Origin: Nocardia cyriacigeorgica
GTDB taxonomy: Bacteria > Actinomycetota > Actinomycetes > Mycobacteriales > Mycobacteriaceae
NCBI RefSeq assembly: GCF_010858045.1
Contig: NZ_JAAGVC010000009.1
Location: 62,001-126,000 of the forward strand
DNA: 64,000 nucleotides
Direction of reading: 5' to 3'
Shown: positions 27,603 to 36,237 of the stretch, piece by piece
Layout of the letters: every line of letters starts with the position of its first letter
Position numbering within the stretch: the stretch's first letter is position 1
Position numbers and translations under genes: made by a program
Notes under the pieces: generated by a model
What the model was told of the DNA's origin: nothing
Databases searched by the model: none
Seen by the model: the letters and a program-made list of their open reading frames with translations, nothing else

Positions 27603-28104
27603 CCGCGACCGCTCTGGTCGCGGCCACCACATGGCCGAACTCGGGCCGGTAATCGCCTTGCGGCGGGTTGATCCAGATCCGGTAGCCGTTGCGTTCGTCG
27701 GCCGGTGAGGGCAGCACGATCTGGCTACCGGGCAGCGCCACCGACGCGCATTCGCGGAACAGATCCGCGAACAGATCGGTATCGAGGTAGGAGTCGTCCA
27801 CCGGTTCGGTGAGGAAGGTCCAGCGCGAGGAGCGTGGATGCGCGATGATCGGGCCGTTGCGCATCCCCCGGCTGTCGAGCCGGTCGTGCACCTGCCGGCC
27901 GAGCACCGCAGGCATCGCCACCGCGCCGACCGCCCCGATCTCGAGCACGATGCGGCCCAATGTCCGATCGACGTCGGCGAACAGGCCGTGCTCGGTGCGG
28001 TAGCGGTGACAGCGGGCCATCGCTTCGGAGTCTGCGCGGGTGTGGTGAGGCGGATCGGACGCGGGATAACTGCCCGGCTCGGAATCGGTGCGGGACGTAC
28101 TCAT
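27580..28104 (-). CDS. conserved actinobacterial hypothetical, partner of XRE/DUF397 pair
   Basis: 174 aa. I recognise the sequence character but no named function: similar proteins occur next to XRE/DUF397 genes in streptomycetes and nocardiae. Conserved-looking parts are TLGRIVLEIGAVGAVAMPAVLG, GPIIAHPRSSRWTFLTEP and the closing LPSPADERNGYRIWINPP. No membrane segment was found. ATG 28104 is chosen because it follows a GCGAGG ribosome-binding site. It is divergent from the XRE regulator 130 bp away, so the two probably share a control region. Confidence 0.7.
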   Translation of the reverse strand: MSTSRTDSEPGSYPASDPPHHTRADSEAMARCHRYRTEHGLFADVDRTLGRIVLEIGAVGAVAMPAVLGRQVHDRLDSRGMRNGPIIAHPRSSRWTFLTEPVDDSYLDTDLFADLFRECASVALPGSQIVLPSPADERNGYRIWINPPQGDYRPEFGHVVAATRAVAVRARESG

Positions 28105-28222
28105 GACGAACCTCGCCCTCGGCGCTGGTGGATCTCGTACAGGTGGGATCGACCGCTGACCTCGACAGTAGACCCGGCCACCAGCGCTGACAATAGTCAC
28201 ACGCCGATGACTTCGGCGGGCG

Positions 28223-28228
28223 TAGCAT
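28223..28228 (+). promoter_or_regulatory. -10 hexamer for leaderless XRE transcript
   Basis: TAGCAT, then 8 nt, then ATG 28237, with no ribosome-binding site. This decides between ATG 28207 and ATG 28237. Confidence 0.45.
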
Positions 28229-28236
28229 CGGCTGCC

Positions 28237-29088
28237 ATGGCACCCGTTTCACCGACAGTTGCCCGCTGGGAATTGGTGCTGCGGCTGCGTGAGCTGCGCG
28301 AACAGCGCGGCTACGACTCGGCCGGGTTCGCCAAGCTGGTCGGCTTCACACCGGCCAACTGGTCGCATGTGGAAAAGGGCAGGCGGGTGCTGACCACCAA
28401 CACCATCGGCCCCGTGCTCGATCAGCTCGAGGTGGAACCGGAAGAACGCGCCGAACTGCTCGAGCTGCTGCGGGCCAGTAAACAGCGCGGCTGGTGGGCG
28501 AAATCGTCGGCGCTGATCGGCTCGGAACTGCAGCGGCTCTACGGAATGGAGTACGGCGCACAGAGCATCCGCAGCTACGACAGCTCCGTGGTGCCTGGCC
28601 TACTGCAGACCGAGGCCTACGCCAGGGCGTTGATCAGCGCCGATGTCATGATCCGGCCGGTGCAGGTGGAGCAGCTGGTGGCGATCCGGATGCAGCGCCA
28701 GCGGCGGTTGCGCGGGCAAGATCCGGTGGAGTTGACCGCGGTGGTCGGCGAGGGCACGCTGCGTCAGCAGACCGGCGGGCCGGATGTGCTGGCCGCGCAA
28801 TTGCGTCACCTGGTGGACCTGATGACCGAACTCGGCAATGTCGAGGTGCGCGTCATCCCGTTCACCGCGTCGGCCGGTGCGGTGCTCGGCGGGTCGAGTT
28901 TCCACCTGATCGACTTCACCAGCGAGCGGCTACCCACCTTCGGCTGGGCCGAGAGCGCGGTCTTCGGCGGTGCCGTCGACGACCCGGAGCAGGTGCGCGA
29001 TCTGAGCTTCGCCTTCGTGCGCGCACTGGAACAATCATTGTCGCGAGATGACTCATTATCCCTGCTCAGACGGTACGTGGTCGGGTAA
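28237..29088 (+). CDS. XRE-family regulator with DUF5753 (Scr1-type)
   Basis: 283 aa. The N-terminal helix-turn-helix of XRE type (about 10-65: LRELREQRGYDSAGFAKLVG, WSHVEKGRR) is followed by a DUF5753 domain (about 95-280) with the typical SYDSSVVPGLLQTEAYARAL entry. Such proteins are widespread in Streptomyces and Nocardia, nearly always followed by a DUF397 gene, and are annotated as Scr1-family antitoxin-like regulators of development. The DUF397 gene starts 10 bp after the stop. Confidence 0.9.
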   Translation: MAPVSPTVARWELVLRLRELREQRGYDSAGFAKLVGFTPANWSHVEKGRRVLTTNTIGPVLDQLEVEPEERAELLELLRASKQRGWWAKSSALIGSELQRLYGMEYGAQSIRSYDSSVVPGLLQTEAYARALISADVMIRPVQVEQLVAIRMQRQRRLRGQDPVELTAVVGEGTLRQQTGGPDVLAAQLRHLVDLMTELGNVEVRVIPFTASAGAVLGGSSFHLIDFTSERLPTFGWAESAVFGGAVDDPEQVRDLSFAFVRALEQSLSRDDSLSLLRRYVVG

Positions 29089-29091
29089 AAT
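29086..29091 (+). promoter_or_regulatory. -10 hexamer of DUF397 gene overlapping XRE stop
   Basis: TAAAAT begins with the XRE stop codon TAA and is followed by 7 nt and ATG 29099. This suggests the DUF397 gene has its own leaderless promoter inside the end of the regulator gene. The -35 region (TGCTCA near 29063) is poor. Confidence 0.45.
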
Positions 29092-29098
29092 GCGGCCC

Positions 29099-29479
29099 AT
29101 GGCCACCACCGCGAAGTATCGGCCGCATGCCCGCGGCTGGTTCACATCGAGCAGATCCAACAATGGCAATCAATGTGTCGAGGTTCGGTTCGATGGTGAT
29201 GCGGTGCTCATCCGTGACAGCAAATACCGCCGCAACCCGGCCAACCGCCCCGACGAAGAGCCCATCATCACCGTCACCGCATGCGAATGGACCGCATTCA
29301 TCGCCACCGTCACCGGGCGCGGGCCCGCCACCAGCGTCTTGACCGTGCACACCGCCGAGGACGGCTACACCAGTCTCGGCCACCGCGCCACCACCCTCAC
29401 CTACACCCCTGAGGAGTGGCAGGCCTTCCTCGACGGCGCCATCGCCGGCGAGTTCGACCGCATCATCCTGCCGGCCTGA
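29099..29479 (+). CDS. DUF397 protein, partner of the upstream XRE regulator
   Basis: 126 aa, roughly twice the usual 60-70 aa of DUF397 proteins. The first half contains the DUF397 signature W-x-SSRSNNGNQCVEV followed by AVLIRDSK, and closes with EWTAFIATV. A second segment (about 80-126) ends similarly in EEWQAFLDGAIAGEFD, suggesting a degenerate second copy. DUF397 proteins are proposed toxin-like partners of DUF5753 regulators. The start was chosen from the promoter spacing; ATG 29090 is possible. Confidence 0.82.
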   Translation: MATTAKYRPHARGWFTSSRSNNGNQCVEVRFDGDAVLIRDSKYRRNPANRPDEEPIITVTACEWTAFIATVTGRGPATSVLTVHTAEDGYTSLGHRATTLTYTPEEWQAFLDGAIAGEFDRIILPA

Positions 29480-29617
29480 ACGTCACTCGAGTAATCGCGC
29501 CCGCCGATCGGCTTCCGCGGCAGGAGGTTTCGAGTCGGCGAGGATAGGCGTGCCGGTCCGTGCGGTGTCGTCGGTTCCGATCCGATGACCACCGCCCCGG
29601 TGGCAGGATCGACGACC

Positions 29618-30619
29618 ATGACCGACGCTGGATCGCCGGGCGCCGACGAGGCCACGTTCATCGCGGTGATTCGCTCGGGCGATGCGGCGCGGTTCGCGCT
29701 CATCACCGAGCGCCATCGGCGTGAGCTGCAAGTGCATTGCTACCGGATGCTCGCGAATTACGAAGACGCCATGGACATGACGCAGGAGACGTTCCTGCGT
29801 GCGTGGAACAAGCGCGAGTCGTTCAGGGGCGAGGCAGGGTTGCGGACCTGGCTGTACCGGATCGCGACGAACGTCTGCCTCGACTTTCTGGATAAGCGCA
29901 ACAACCGCACCCCGCTACCGTCCGAGCTGTCGGAGGCCGACCTGCTGTATCTCCAGCCGTACCCGGACCGGATGCTTCCCGAGGACCCGCAGGACTCGGT
30001 GGTGGCGCGCGAGACGATCGAGCTGGCGTTCATCGTCGCCGTGCAGTACCTGCCGCCGCGGCAGCGGGCGGTGTTCATCCTGCGGGACGTCCTCGGCTGG
30101 CCCGCGCCGACGGCGGCCGACGCGCTCGAGTTGACCGTCGCATCGGTGACCAGCGCACTGCAGCGGGCGCGGGTGACGGTGCGCGAGCAGCTGCCCGGCC
30201 GCCGCCTCGACTGGCGCGGTCCCGCCACCCACGCGCTGTCGAATGCCGAGCGAGCCGTGGTGAACTCCTACATCGCGGCTCACGAGCACAACGACCTCGA
30301 CGGGCTGACCGCCCTGTTACGCGACCACCTGCGGTTCGCGATGCTGCCCGAAATGGGCACCGTCGTCACGACGGCCGAGGACGCGGTCGACGGCTGGGTC
30401 TCCGGCGGGCTGTTCCAGCGCGGCCGCGACGACTGGCGCGGTTTCGTCACGACGGTCAACCGCATGCCTGCCGCCGCGCTGTATCTGCGTCAGCCGGGCG
30501 ACAAGGAGTACCGGCCATTCGCCCTCGCGGTCCTGCACATCGTCGACGGGAAGATCGCCGAGCTCACCGGATTCGACGTCACCGGCAAGTCATGGCTGGA
30601 TCTACCCCCGACGCTGTGA
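29618..30619 (+). CDS. SigG-like sigma-70 factor with SnoaL-like C-terminal domain
   Basis: 333 aa. Sigma region 2 spans about residues 25-100 (HCYRMLANYEDAMDMTQETFLRAW, TWLYRIATNVCLDFLDKR). Region 4 spans about 135-195 (LPPRQRAVFILRDVLGWPAPTAADAL, then SALQRARVTVRE). A C-terminal NTF2/SnoaL-like domain (about 210-330) is of the kind found in extracytoplasmic-function sigma factors SigG and SigJ. These regulate without a classical anti-sigma factor. ATG 29618 is chosen because GGCAGGAT lies upstream; ATG 29585 would add 11 residues. Confidence 0.85.
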   Translation: MTDAGSPGADEATFIAVIRSGDAARFALITERHRRELQVHCYRMLANYEDAMDMTQETFLRAWNKRESFRGEAGLRTWLYRIATNVCLDFLDKRNNRTPLPSELSEADLLYLQPYPDRMLPEDPQDSVVARETIELAFIVAVQYLPPRQRAVFILRDVLGWPAPTAADALELTVASVTSALQRARVTVREQLPGRRLDWRGPATHALSNAERAVVNSYIAAHEHNDLDGLTALLRDHLRFAMLPEMGTVVTTAEDAVDGWVSGGLFQRGRDDWRGFVTTVNRMPAAALYLRQPGDKEYRPFALAVLHIVDGKIAELTGFDVTGKSWLDLPPTL

Positions 30620-30662
30620 TCGGGAACGCCCTTCACTCACGAGCCCAGCGCCCGTCCCGTGC

Positions 30663-31247
30663 TCACCGCCTCGTCTCGTATCGGGTCAGCAGGATGCCGC
30701 CGGGAAAGGTCCGGGTCTCCACGAGGTTCACCCGCACCCAGCTGTCCAGTGCGGTGAAGAACGGTGTACCGTCACCCACCAGGACCGGGTGGGTGACCAG
30801 CAGATATTCGTCGATCAGCCCGGCCCGCATGGCCGCGCCGGCGAGCCTCGCGCCGCCGATGTCGATCGGGCCGCCGTCCTCGGCTTTCAGCCGGGTGATC
30901 TCGGCCACCGGGTCGCCGGTGACGACGCGGGTATTCCAGTCGGCCGTGCCGATCGTCGACGAGAACACCACCTTCGGCATGTCCCGCCAGCGGCGGGAGA
31001 ACTCGATCTCCGCCGGCGTGGCGCCCGCCTGCTGGTCGGCGGTCGGCCAGTGTGAACTCATCGCCTCCCACAGCTTGCGCCCGTACAGCGCCAGACCGGT
31101 CTCCGCCACCCGGTCGGACCACCACTCGAACAGCTCGTGACCAGGCGACGAGTCCGGGCCTTCACCCCCGCTCCAGCCGAGGTCGTCGCCGCGGGCGGCG
31201 ATGTAGCCGTCCAGGGTCACATTCATGGCAAAAGTCAGTTTCCGCAT
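30663..31247 (-). CDS. dihydrofolate reductase family protein (RibD C-terminal-like)
   Basis: 194 aa. It has the Rossmann-like RibD_C/DHFR fold: an N-terminal strand KLTFAMNVTLDGYIA, a central LALYGRKLWEAM, KVVFSS, IDIGGARLAGAAMRAGLIDEYLLVTHPVLVG and a final LTRYE strand. Proteins like this are NADPH-dependent reductases of unknown substrate (yyaP/yqjI type). ATG 31247 follows a textbook AGGAGG 7 nt upstream. It is divergent from the M13 peptidase gene. Confidence 0.87.
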   Translation of the reverse strand: MRKLTFAMNVTLDGYIAARGDDLGWSGGEGPDSSPGHELFEWWSDRVAETGLALYGRKLWEAMSSHWPTADQQAGATPAEIEFSRRWRDMPKVVFSSTIGTADWNTRVVTGDPVAEITRLKAEDGGPIDIGGARLAGAAMRAGLIDEYLLVTHPVLVGDGTPFFTALDSWVRVNLVETRTFPGGILLTRYETRR

Positions 31248-31362
31248 GCGTCGGCCTCCTGTGAGTCGATGGCACAAGTACTGACGGTCGGGGCGGCAAA
31301 ACCTGATCGGTGACCTTTCGCCGCACCCCACCGACATCACGGCCACCGGCATACTGGTGGTC

Positions 31363-33366
31363 GTGACCTCCGAACTGACCAGTCCCTCCGGTATCGACCT
31401 TTCCTACCTCGACCCGGCCGTTCGGGTGCAGGACGACCTGTTCGCGCATGTCAACGGCGCCTGGCTGCAGTCCTATGAGATTCCCGCCGACCGGGCCGTC
31501 GACGGCGCCTTCCGCACGCTCTACGACCAGGCCGAACTCGACGTCAAGGCCATCATCCAGCAGGCAGGCGGTGCGCCGGGCACCGAAGGCCGCAAGGTCG
31601 CCGACCTGTATGCCAGCTTCATGGACACCGAGCGGGTGGCCGCCGCCGGGCTCACGCCGATCGCCGATGAGCTGTCGGCCATCGCCGAGGTGAGCGACCG
31701 CGCCGCGTTCGCTGCCCTGCTCGGCCGCCTGCAACGCACCGGCGTCGGCGGTGCGCTCGCGGTCTACGTCGACACCGACGACAAGAATTCCCAGCGTTAC
31801 CTGGTGAACCTCACCCAGTCCGGCATCGGCCTGCCCGATGAGTCCTACTACCGCCAGGACGAATTCGAGGCGATCCGCACCGCCTACATCGCCCATATCG
31901 ACCGGATGTTCGCGCTGGCCGCCGCCGACGACGCGGTGGCAGGGCTGCTGCCCGCGGAGCCGGTGGGCGACCGGGTGTTCGAACTCGAACGCAAGCTGGC
32001 CGCCGGGCACTGGGATGTGGTGCGCCGCCGCGAAGCCGAGTTGAGCTACAACCTGCGCACTTTCGCCGAACTGGTCGCCGATCATCCCGAATTCGATTGG
32101 CAGGCCTGGGGTTCGGCGCTGTCGGAGAACGTGTCCAAGGAGGCGGGCGAGCTGTTCGCCGAACTCGTCGTGCGCCAGCCCGAGTATCTCGGTGTCTTCG
32201 CCCGCACCTGGGCGCAGGAGTCGCTGTCGGATTGGCAGGCGTGGACGATGTGGCGGGTACTCCGGGCTCGCGCACCCTATCTGACCGAGGAACTGGTCGA
32301 CGAGAACTTCGACTTCTACGGCCGCACGCTCACCGGCGCCCAGGAGAACCGCGAACGCTGGAAGCGCGCGGTGTCGCTGGTGCAGGACCTGCTCGGCGAG
32401 GCCGTCGGCAAACTGTATGTGGAGCGGCACTTTCCGCCGGCGGCCAAGGAACGCATGGTCGAGCTGGTGGAGAACCTGCGAGAGGCCTACCGCCGCAATA
32501 TCTCCGAGCTGGAATGGATGGGGCCCGATACCAGGAAGGCTGCACTGGCCAAGCTGGAGAAGTTCACTCCGAAGATCGGTTACCCCGACCGCTGGCGCGA
32601 CTATTCGACGCTGGAGATCGCCGCCGACGATCTGGTCGGCAATTACCGTCGCGGCTACGCCTTCGAAGTGGACCGGGATCTGAACAAGCTGGGCGGCCCG
32701 GTGGACCGCGACGAATGGCATATGACGCCGCAGACCGTCAACGCCTATTACAACCCGGGCATGAACGAAATCGTTTTCCCCGCAGCGATTCTGCAGCCGC
32801 CGTTCTTCGATATGAACGCCGACGACGCCGCCAACTACGGCGGAATCGGGGCGGTGATCGGGCACGAGATCGGGCACGGTTTCGACGATCAGGGCGCCAA
32901 GTACGACGGCGACGGCAATATGGTCGACTGGTGGACCGATGCCGACCGCAGCGAATTCGCCAAGCGCACAAAGGCATTGATCGATCAATACGGCGTGCTG
33001 TCGCCCACGGACCTGCCCGATGAGCACACCGTCAACGGTGAATTCACCATCGGCGAGAACATCGGCGATCTCGGCGGGCTGTCGATCGCGCTGGAGGCGT
33101 ACCGGATTTCACTGAACGGGGCCGAGCCGCCCGTCATCGACGGGCTGACGGGATTGCAGCGGGTCTTCTACGGCTGGGCGCAGGTGTGGCGCAGCAAGAT
33201 CCGGCCGGAAGAGGCCATCCGCAGGCTGGCCACCGACCCGCATTCGCCGCCGGAATTCCGCTGCAATGCCGTGGTGCGCAATATCGATGCCTTCCACGAG
33301 GCCTTCGACATCCAGCCCGGCGACGCCCTGTACCTGGAGCCGGAAGAGCGCGTCAAGATCTGGTAG
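31363..33366 (+). CDS. M13-family zinc metallopeptidase (neprilysin/Zmp1-like)
   Basis: 667 aa, the full length of a bacterial PepO/Zmp1 protein. The zinc motif HEIGH is at about residues 501-505, the downstream ligand motif ENIGDLGG at about 565, and the substrate-binding VNAYYNPGMNEIVFPAAILQ near 458-477. The protein ends KIW as family members do (C-W expected; here IW). No signal peptide is seen, as with mycobacterial Zmp1. The start is GTG 31363 (or 31357). A CATACT hexamer 7 nt before it hints at a leaderless mRNA. A terminator hairpin follows. Confidence 0.94.
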   Translation: MTSELTSPSGIDLSYLDPAVRVQDDLFAHVNGAWLQSYEIPADRAVDGAFRTLYDQAELDVKAIIQQAGGAPGTEGRKVADLYASFMDTERVAAAGLTPIADELSAIAEVSDRAAFAALLGRLQRTGVGGALAVYVDTDDKNSQRYLVNLTQSGIGLPDESYYRQDEFEAIRTAYIAHIDRMFALAAADDAVAGLLPAEPVGDRVFELERKLAAGHWDVVRRREAELSYNLRTFAELVADHPEFDWQAWGSALSENVSKEAGELFAELVVRQPEYLGVFARTWAQESLSDWQAWTMWRVLRARAPYLTEELVDENFDFYGRTLTGAQENRERWKRAVSLVQDLLGEAVGKLYVERHFPPAAKERMVELVENLREAYRRNISELEWMGPDTRKAALAKLEKFTPKIGYPDRWRDYSTLEIAADDLVGNYRRGYAFEVDRDLNKLGGPVDRDEWHMTPQTVNAYYNPGMNEIVFPAAILQPPFFDMNADDAANYGGIGAVIGHEIGHGFDDQGAKYDGDGNMVDWWTDADRSEFAKRTKALIDQYGVLSPTDLPDEHTVNGEFTIGENIGDLGGLSIALEAYRISLNGAEPPVIDGLTGLQRVFYGWAQVWRSKIRPEEAIRRLATDPHSPPEFRCNAVVRNIDAFHEAFDIQPGDALYLEPEERVKIW

Positions 33367-33377
33367 GCCGCGAACGA

Positions 33378-33414
33378 CAACGGCGGCGCGCCCGGAAGGG
33401 ACGCGCCGCCGTTG
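33378..33414. terminator. bidirectional terminator hairpin
   Basis: A perfect 13-bp stem (33378-33390 with 33402-33414) and an 11-nt loop lie between the convergent M13 peptidase and L,D-transpeptidase genes. Confidence 0.8.
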
Positions 33415-33427
33415 CGGTATCAGTGGA

Positions 33428-34330
33428 TCAGTTCCAGTCGCCCAGCCCGTCACGCTGGTTGAGGGTGCCGCCCGCGGTGTTCTGCACGACCACCGCGTCG
33501 CCCTTCTTGACGTTCTCGAAGAACCACTTGGCGTCCTCGGTGCTGACATTGAGGCAGCCGTGGCTGACATTCGACACACCCTGCTGGCCCACCGACCACG
33601 GCGCGGCATGCACGAAGATGCCGCTGTTGGAGATGCGGGTGGCGTACTCGACGTCGAGCTTGTAGCCCTCCGGATCGTCGATCGGCACACCGTAGGTGGA
33701 GGAATCCATCACCATCTCGCGGCGCTTCTCGCCCACGATGTAGGTGCCGTTGGGGGTCTCGTGGTCGGGCTTGCCCATCGAGGTCGGCATGGTCTTGACC
33801 ACCTCACCGTTGCGGGTGACGGTGATGGTCTTGGTGTTGTCGTCGGCGGTGGCGATCAGCGCCTCGCCGACCCGGAAGGCGCTGCGGCTGCCGCCCGCCT
33901 CCACCACGACGTCGGTTTCGGCCGGCCAGAACTCGTTGGGCCGCCAGCGCACCTGCTTGTCGCTGAACCAGTAGAAGTGACCCTCCGCCGGGTTCGACGA
34001 GGTGATCTTGATGGCGCGTTCGGCGGCGGCACGGTCGCCCACCGGCTCCTTGAAGTTGATGATGATCGGCTGCGCGACGCCGACCACCTCGCCCTCGCCG
34101 GGGTTGAGGCTCGGCGGTGCGAAGTTGGCCTGCGGCGGCACCGGTTCGGTGGCCATTTCCGCCGAACCCGACGGTAGCTGGGGCGCGGCCTGGGCAGGAG
34201 CGACGAGCAAAGCGCCCGCGGTGGCGACCGCCGCGGTCAACAGGACGCCCTGGCGGAGCCGGTGCGCGCCGCGACGGCGCGTGGTCATCGACTCGGTGGT
34301 CTTGGCGGCATACATATGTTCTTCGTCCAT
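33428..34330 (-). CDS. L,D-transpeptidase (YkuD), cell-wall cross-linking
   Basis: 300 aa. A basic N-terminus and hydrophobic signal segment (about residues 28-49) end in APAQAAP; no lipobox cysteine is seen. An Ig-like domain (about 75-155) and a YkuD catalytic domain (about 165-285) follow. The catalytic motif is HAAPW (His241) and SHGCLN with nucleophile Cys259. It forms 3-3 cross-links between meso-diaminopimelate residues and is the target of carbapenems. It resembles mycobacterial Ldt proteins. ATG 34330 follows GAGATGGA; ATG 34315 is an alternative. The leader DNA contains direct repeats around a hairpin. Confidence 0.93.
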   Translation of the reverse strand: MDEEHMYAAKTTESMTTRRRGAHRLRQGVLLTAAVATAGALLVAPAQAAPQLPSGSAEMATEPVPPQANFAPPSLNPGEGEVVGVAQPIIINFKEPVGDRAAAERAIKITSSNPAEGHFYWFSDKQVRWRPNEFWPAETDVVVEAGGSRSAFRVGEALIATADDNTKTITVTRNGEVVKTMPTSMGKPDHETPNGTYIVGEKRREMVMDSSTYGVPIDDPEGYKLDVEYATRISNSGIFVHAAPWSVGQQGVSNVSHGCLNVSTEDAKWFFENVKKGDAVVVQNTAGGTLNQRDGLGDWN

Positions 34331-34792
34331 TCCATCTCTCGGCCGCACCCGCTCGCCGTGGATTGCACGGCGCGTTCGCGCGCGACCTGCGGAGCGGCCC
34401 GGTGACTGCTCACCGGACCTGCGGAGCACCCCACGGCTTCGGCATCGAACATGCGCGGCCCCCGCGGCGTGCGTATCGTTCTCGGCGCACCGACGGGTCG
34501 TGGAGCCCGGAGCGGCCCCGACCGGGTATCCGCGGATCCGCTGCCATGGCGGCGGCGACCCTGGCGGCTACACCTACCGCTCCGCCGACCATTCCTACCG
34601 TTGATGAGCCGACGTTTCCAGCCGGGTGCGGCGGTGATAGGCAACCGCCACCGGTTGTTCGTTTGCGCATGGCCCGCGACGGCGGCCGGTGGTGCGGCGA
34701 AACGCGCCGCTCACACCGGTGAGTCGCAGGCGGTGCGGTGATCGACCCGGCCGGCCGGTATCGGACGGACTCAAACCTGTTGGTGAGCTAAA
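34331..34792. other. non-coding leader region of the L,D-transpeptidase gene
   Basis: About 460 bp between the L,D-transpeptidase start and the P450 stop. Small open frames on both strands are Arg/Pro-rich and have no family features. It holds the repeat/hairpin structure listed separately. No riboswitch that I know could be matched. Confidence 0.5.
34384..34427. repeat. direct repeats flanking a hairpin
   Basis: GACCTGCGGAGC occurs at 34384-34395 and 34416-34427. Between them lies the inverted repeat CCGGTGA-CTGC-TCACCGG (34399-34416). The structure would be in the 5' leader of the leftward L,D-transpeptidase mRNA, 55-100 nt before its start codon. Confidence 0.6.
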
Positions 34793-36205
34793 TCACTCGC
34801 GCACCGTGAATCGGATCCGCCTGCTCGGTCCGGTGGCGATCCCGCGCGGCAGCGCGCGGGGCAAGCGGCCGTGATCCAGCGGCGGCGCGAGCCGCAGCCG
34901 GGTGCGACCGACGATCGTCGCGAGGGCGATGCGTAGTTCGGCATCGGCGAGCGCGGCCCCCACGCAGCGGCGATGACCGCCGCCGAAGGGCGCGAACTCG
35001 AACGGGGTGTAGCGGCGGTCCAGGAACCGTTCGGGGCGGAACCGATCCGGCTCGGACCACGCCGCCGGATCCGAATGCAGCAGCGGAACCGCGACGCCCA
35101 TGATGGCGTCGGGGGCAAGCGGTACACCACGCAGGGTGAACGGTGTGCTCAGCCTGCGCAGCACGATCGGCACGGCCGGATGCAAGCGCAGGGTTTCCTG
35201 GCAGACGGCATCGAGGTAGGGCAGCCGGAGCAGTTCCTCCGGTGCCGCATCCGGGCCCGCGTCCCGCAGTTCCTCGCGCAACCGGTGCAGTACGGCGGGT
35301 TCGCGATGCACTCGAAGCAGTGCCCAGACCAGCGTGTTGGCGGTGGTCTCATGACCTGCGACGAGCAGGGTCCGCAGCTGATCGCACAGGTCGCGATCGG
35401 AGATCGTGCTGCCGTCGTCGTAGCGGGTGCCGAGCAGGGTCGATGCGATGTCCTCGCCCGGTGCGCCATCGCGCCGTTCGTCCGCTGCGCCGCTATGTCG
35501 TCGGCGTGCCGAACCGTCGCGGCGTACGCGCGCCGACCCGTCGCGCCGCTCGGCGATATCGGCGAGCAACAGGTGGTCCAGCCGCTCGCGCGCGGCGACG
35601 AACCGGTCCCACGGTGTCAGTCCGAACAGGCCGCGGCGCAGTACCGGCGCCAGCATCAGGGGGCCGGAGAAGCTGCCGAGGAACGCGCCGATCGCGGCGA
35701 TGTAGGCGGGCCGGTGTTCGGCGCCGACGCCGAACACCGCCTCCAGGATCACCCGCAGCGTGATCGCGGTAGCCGCCGAACCCGCATCGATGACGCTGCC
35801 GGGACGCCACCGATCCACCTCGGCCCGCACCGATTCCGCGATGAGTTCGCCGTAGCCGCGCACCCGCGACCCGTGCAGGGCCGGCGCCAGCAGCGCGCGG
35901 TCGCGGCGATGCCGTTCGCCGCCGGTCAGGATGAGCGAGGCCGTGCCGACGAGCGGTTCGATCGGATTCGGCCGCGGCGGCACCAGGGCGTCGAGCGGCG
36001 CGCGGAACACCTCGCGCGCGCCCTCGGGGGTGCCGGTGAACACCGCTTCGCCCAGTCCCGGAAACGGCACGAGGAACGGATCGCCGTCGCGCGCGCGGCG
36101 CCTGCGGAAGTACCACTGGAAGTCCACACCCGCCGCGGCGGCATGCACGAGCGCCGCGCGCGGCCGGCGCAGCACCACCTGCCCGGCGCGGGTGCTCGGT
36201 TCCAT
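34793..36205 (-). CDS. cytochrome P450
   Basis: 470 aa soluble bacterial P450. It shows the oxygen-binding I-helix AGHETT (about 283-288), the K-helix ETLR (Glu337, Arg340) and the haem loop FGGGHRRCVG with axial Cys414. The sequence resembles mycobacterial CYP136/CYP138-type enzymes; the substrate is unknown. An Arg/Asp/Gly-rich insert at about 220-250, between the G and I helices, carries two exact RRDGSAR units and a third partial unit. No ferredoxin gene is adjacent. The start ATG 36205 has no strong ribosome-binding site. Confidence 0.93.
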   Translation of the reverse strand: MEPSTRAGQVVLRRPRAALVHAAAAGVDFQWYFRRRRARDGDPFLVPFPGLGEAVFTGTPEGAREVFRAPLDALVPPRPNPIEPLVGTASLILTGGERHRRDRALLAPALHGSRVRGYGELIAESVRAEVDRWRPGSVIDAGSAATAITLRVILEAVFGVGAEHRPAYIAAIGAFLGSFSGPLMLAPVLRRGLFGLTPWDRFVAARERLDHLLLADIAERRDGSARVRRDGSARRRHSGAADERRDGAPGEDIASTLLGTRYDDGSTISDRDLCDQLRTLLVAGHETTANTLVWALLRVHREPAVLHRLREELRDAGPDAAPEELLRLPYLDAVCQETLRLHPAVPIVLRRLSTPFTLRGVPLAPDAIMGVAVPLLHSDPAAWSEPDRFRPERFLDRRYTPFEFAPFGGGHRRCVGAALADAELRIALATIVGRTRLRLAPPLDHGRLPRALPRGIATGPSRRIRFTVRE

Positions 36206-36237
36206 ACCGCTGGATACGGCAGGCGGTATGCGGCGGT

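Noticed and set aside
34331..34640. A c-di-AMP (ydaO-type) riboswitch before the L,D-transpeptidase gene
   Set aside because: Such riboswitches precede some actinobacterial cell-wall genes, but I could not place the conserved core sequences here.
34451..34741. 96-codon plus-strand frame in the gap before the L,D-transpeptidase gene
   Set aside because: Arg/Pro-rich, no ribosome-binding site, no hydrophobic or family pattern; treated as non-coding.
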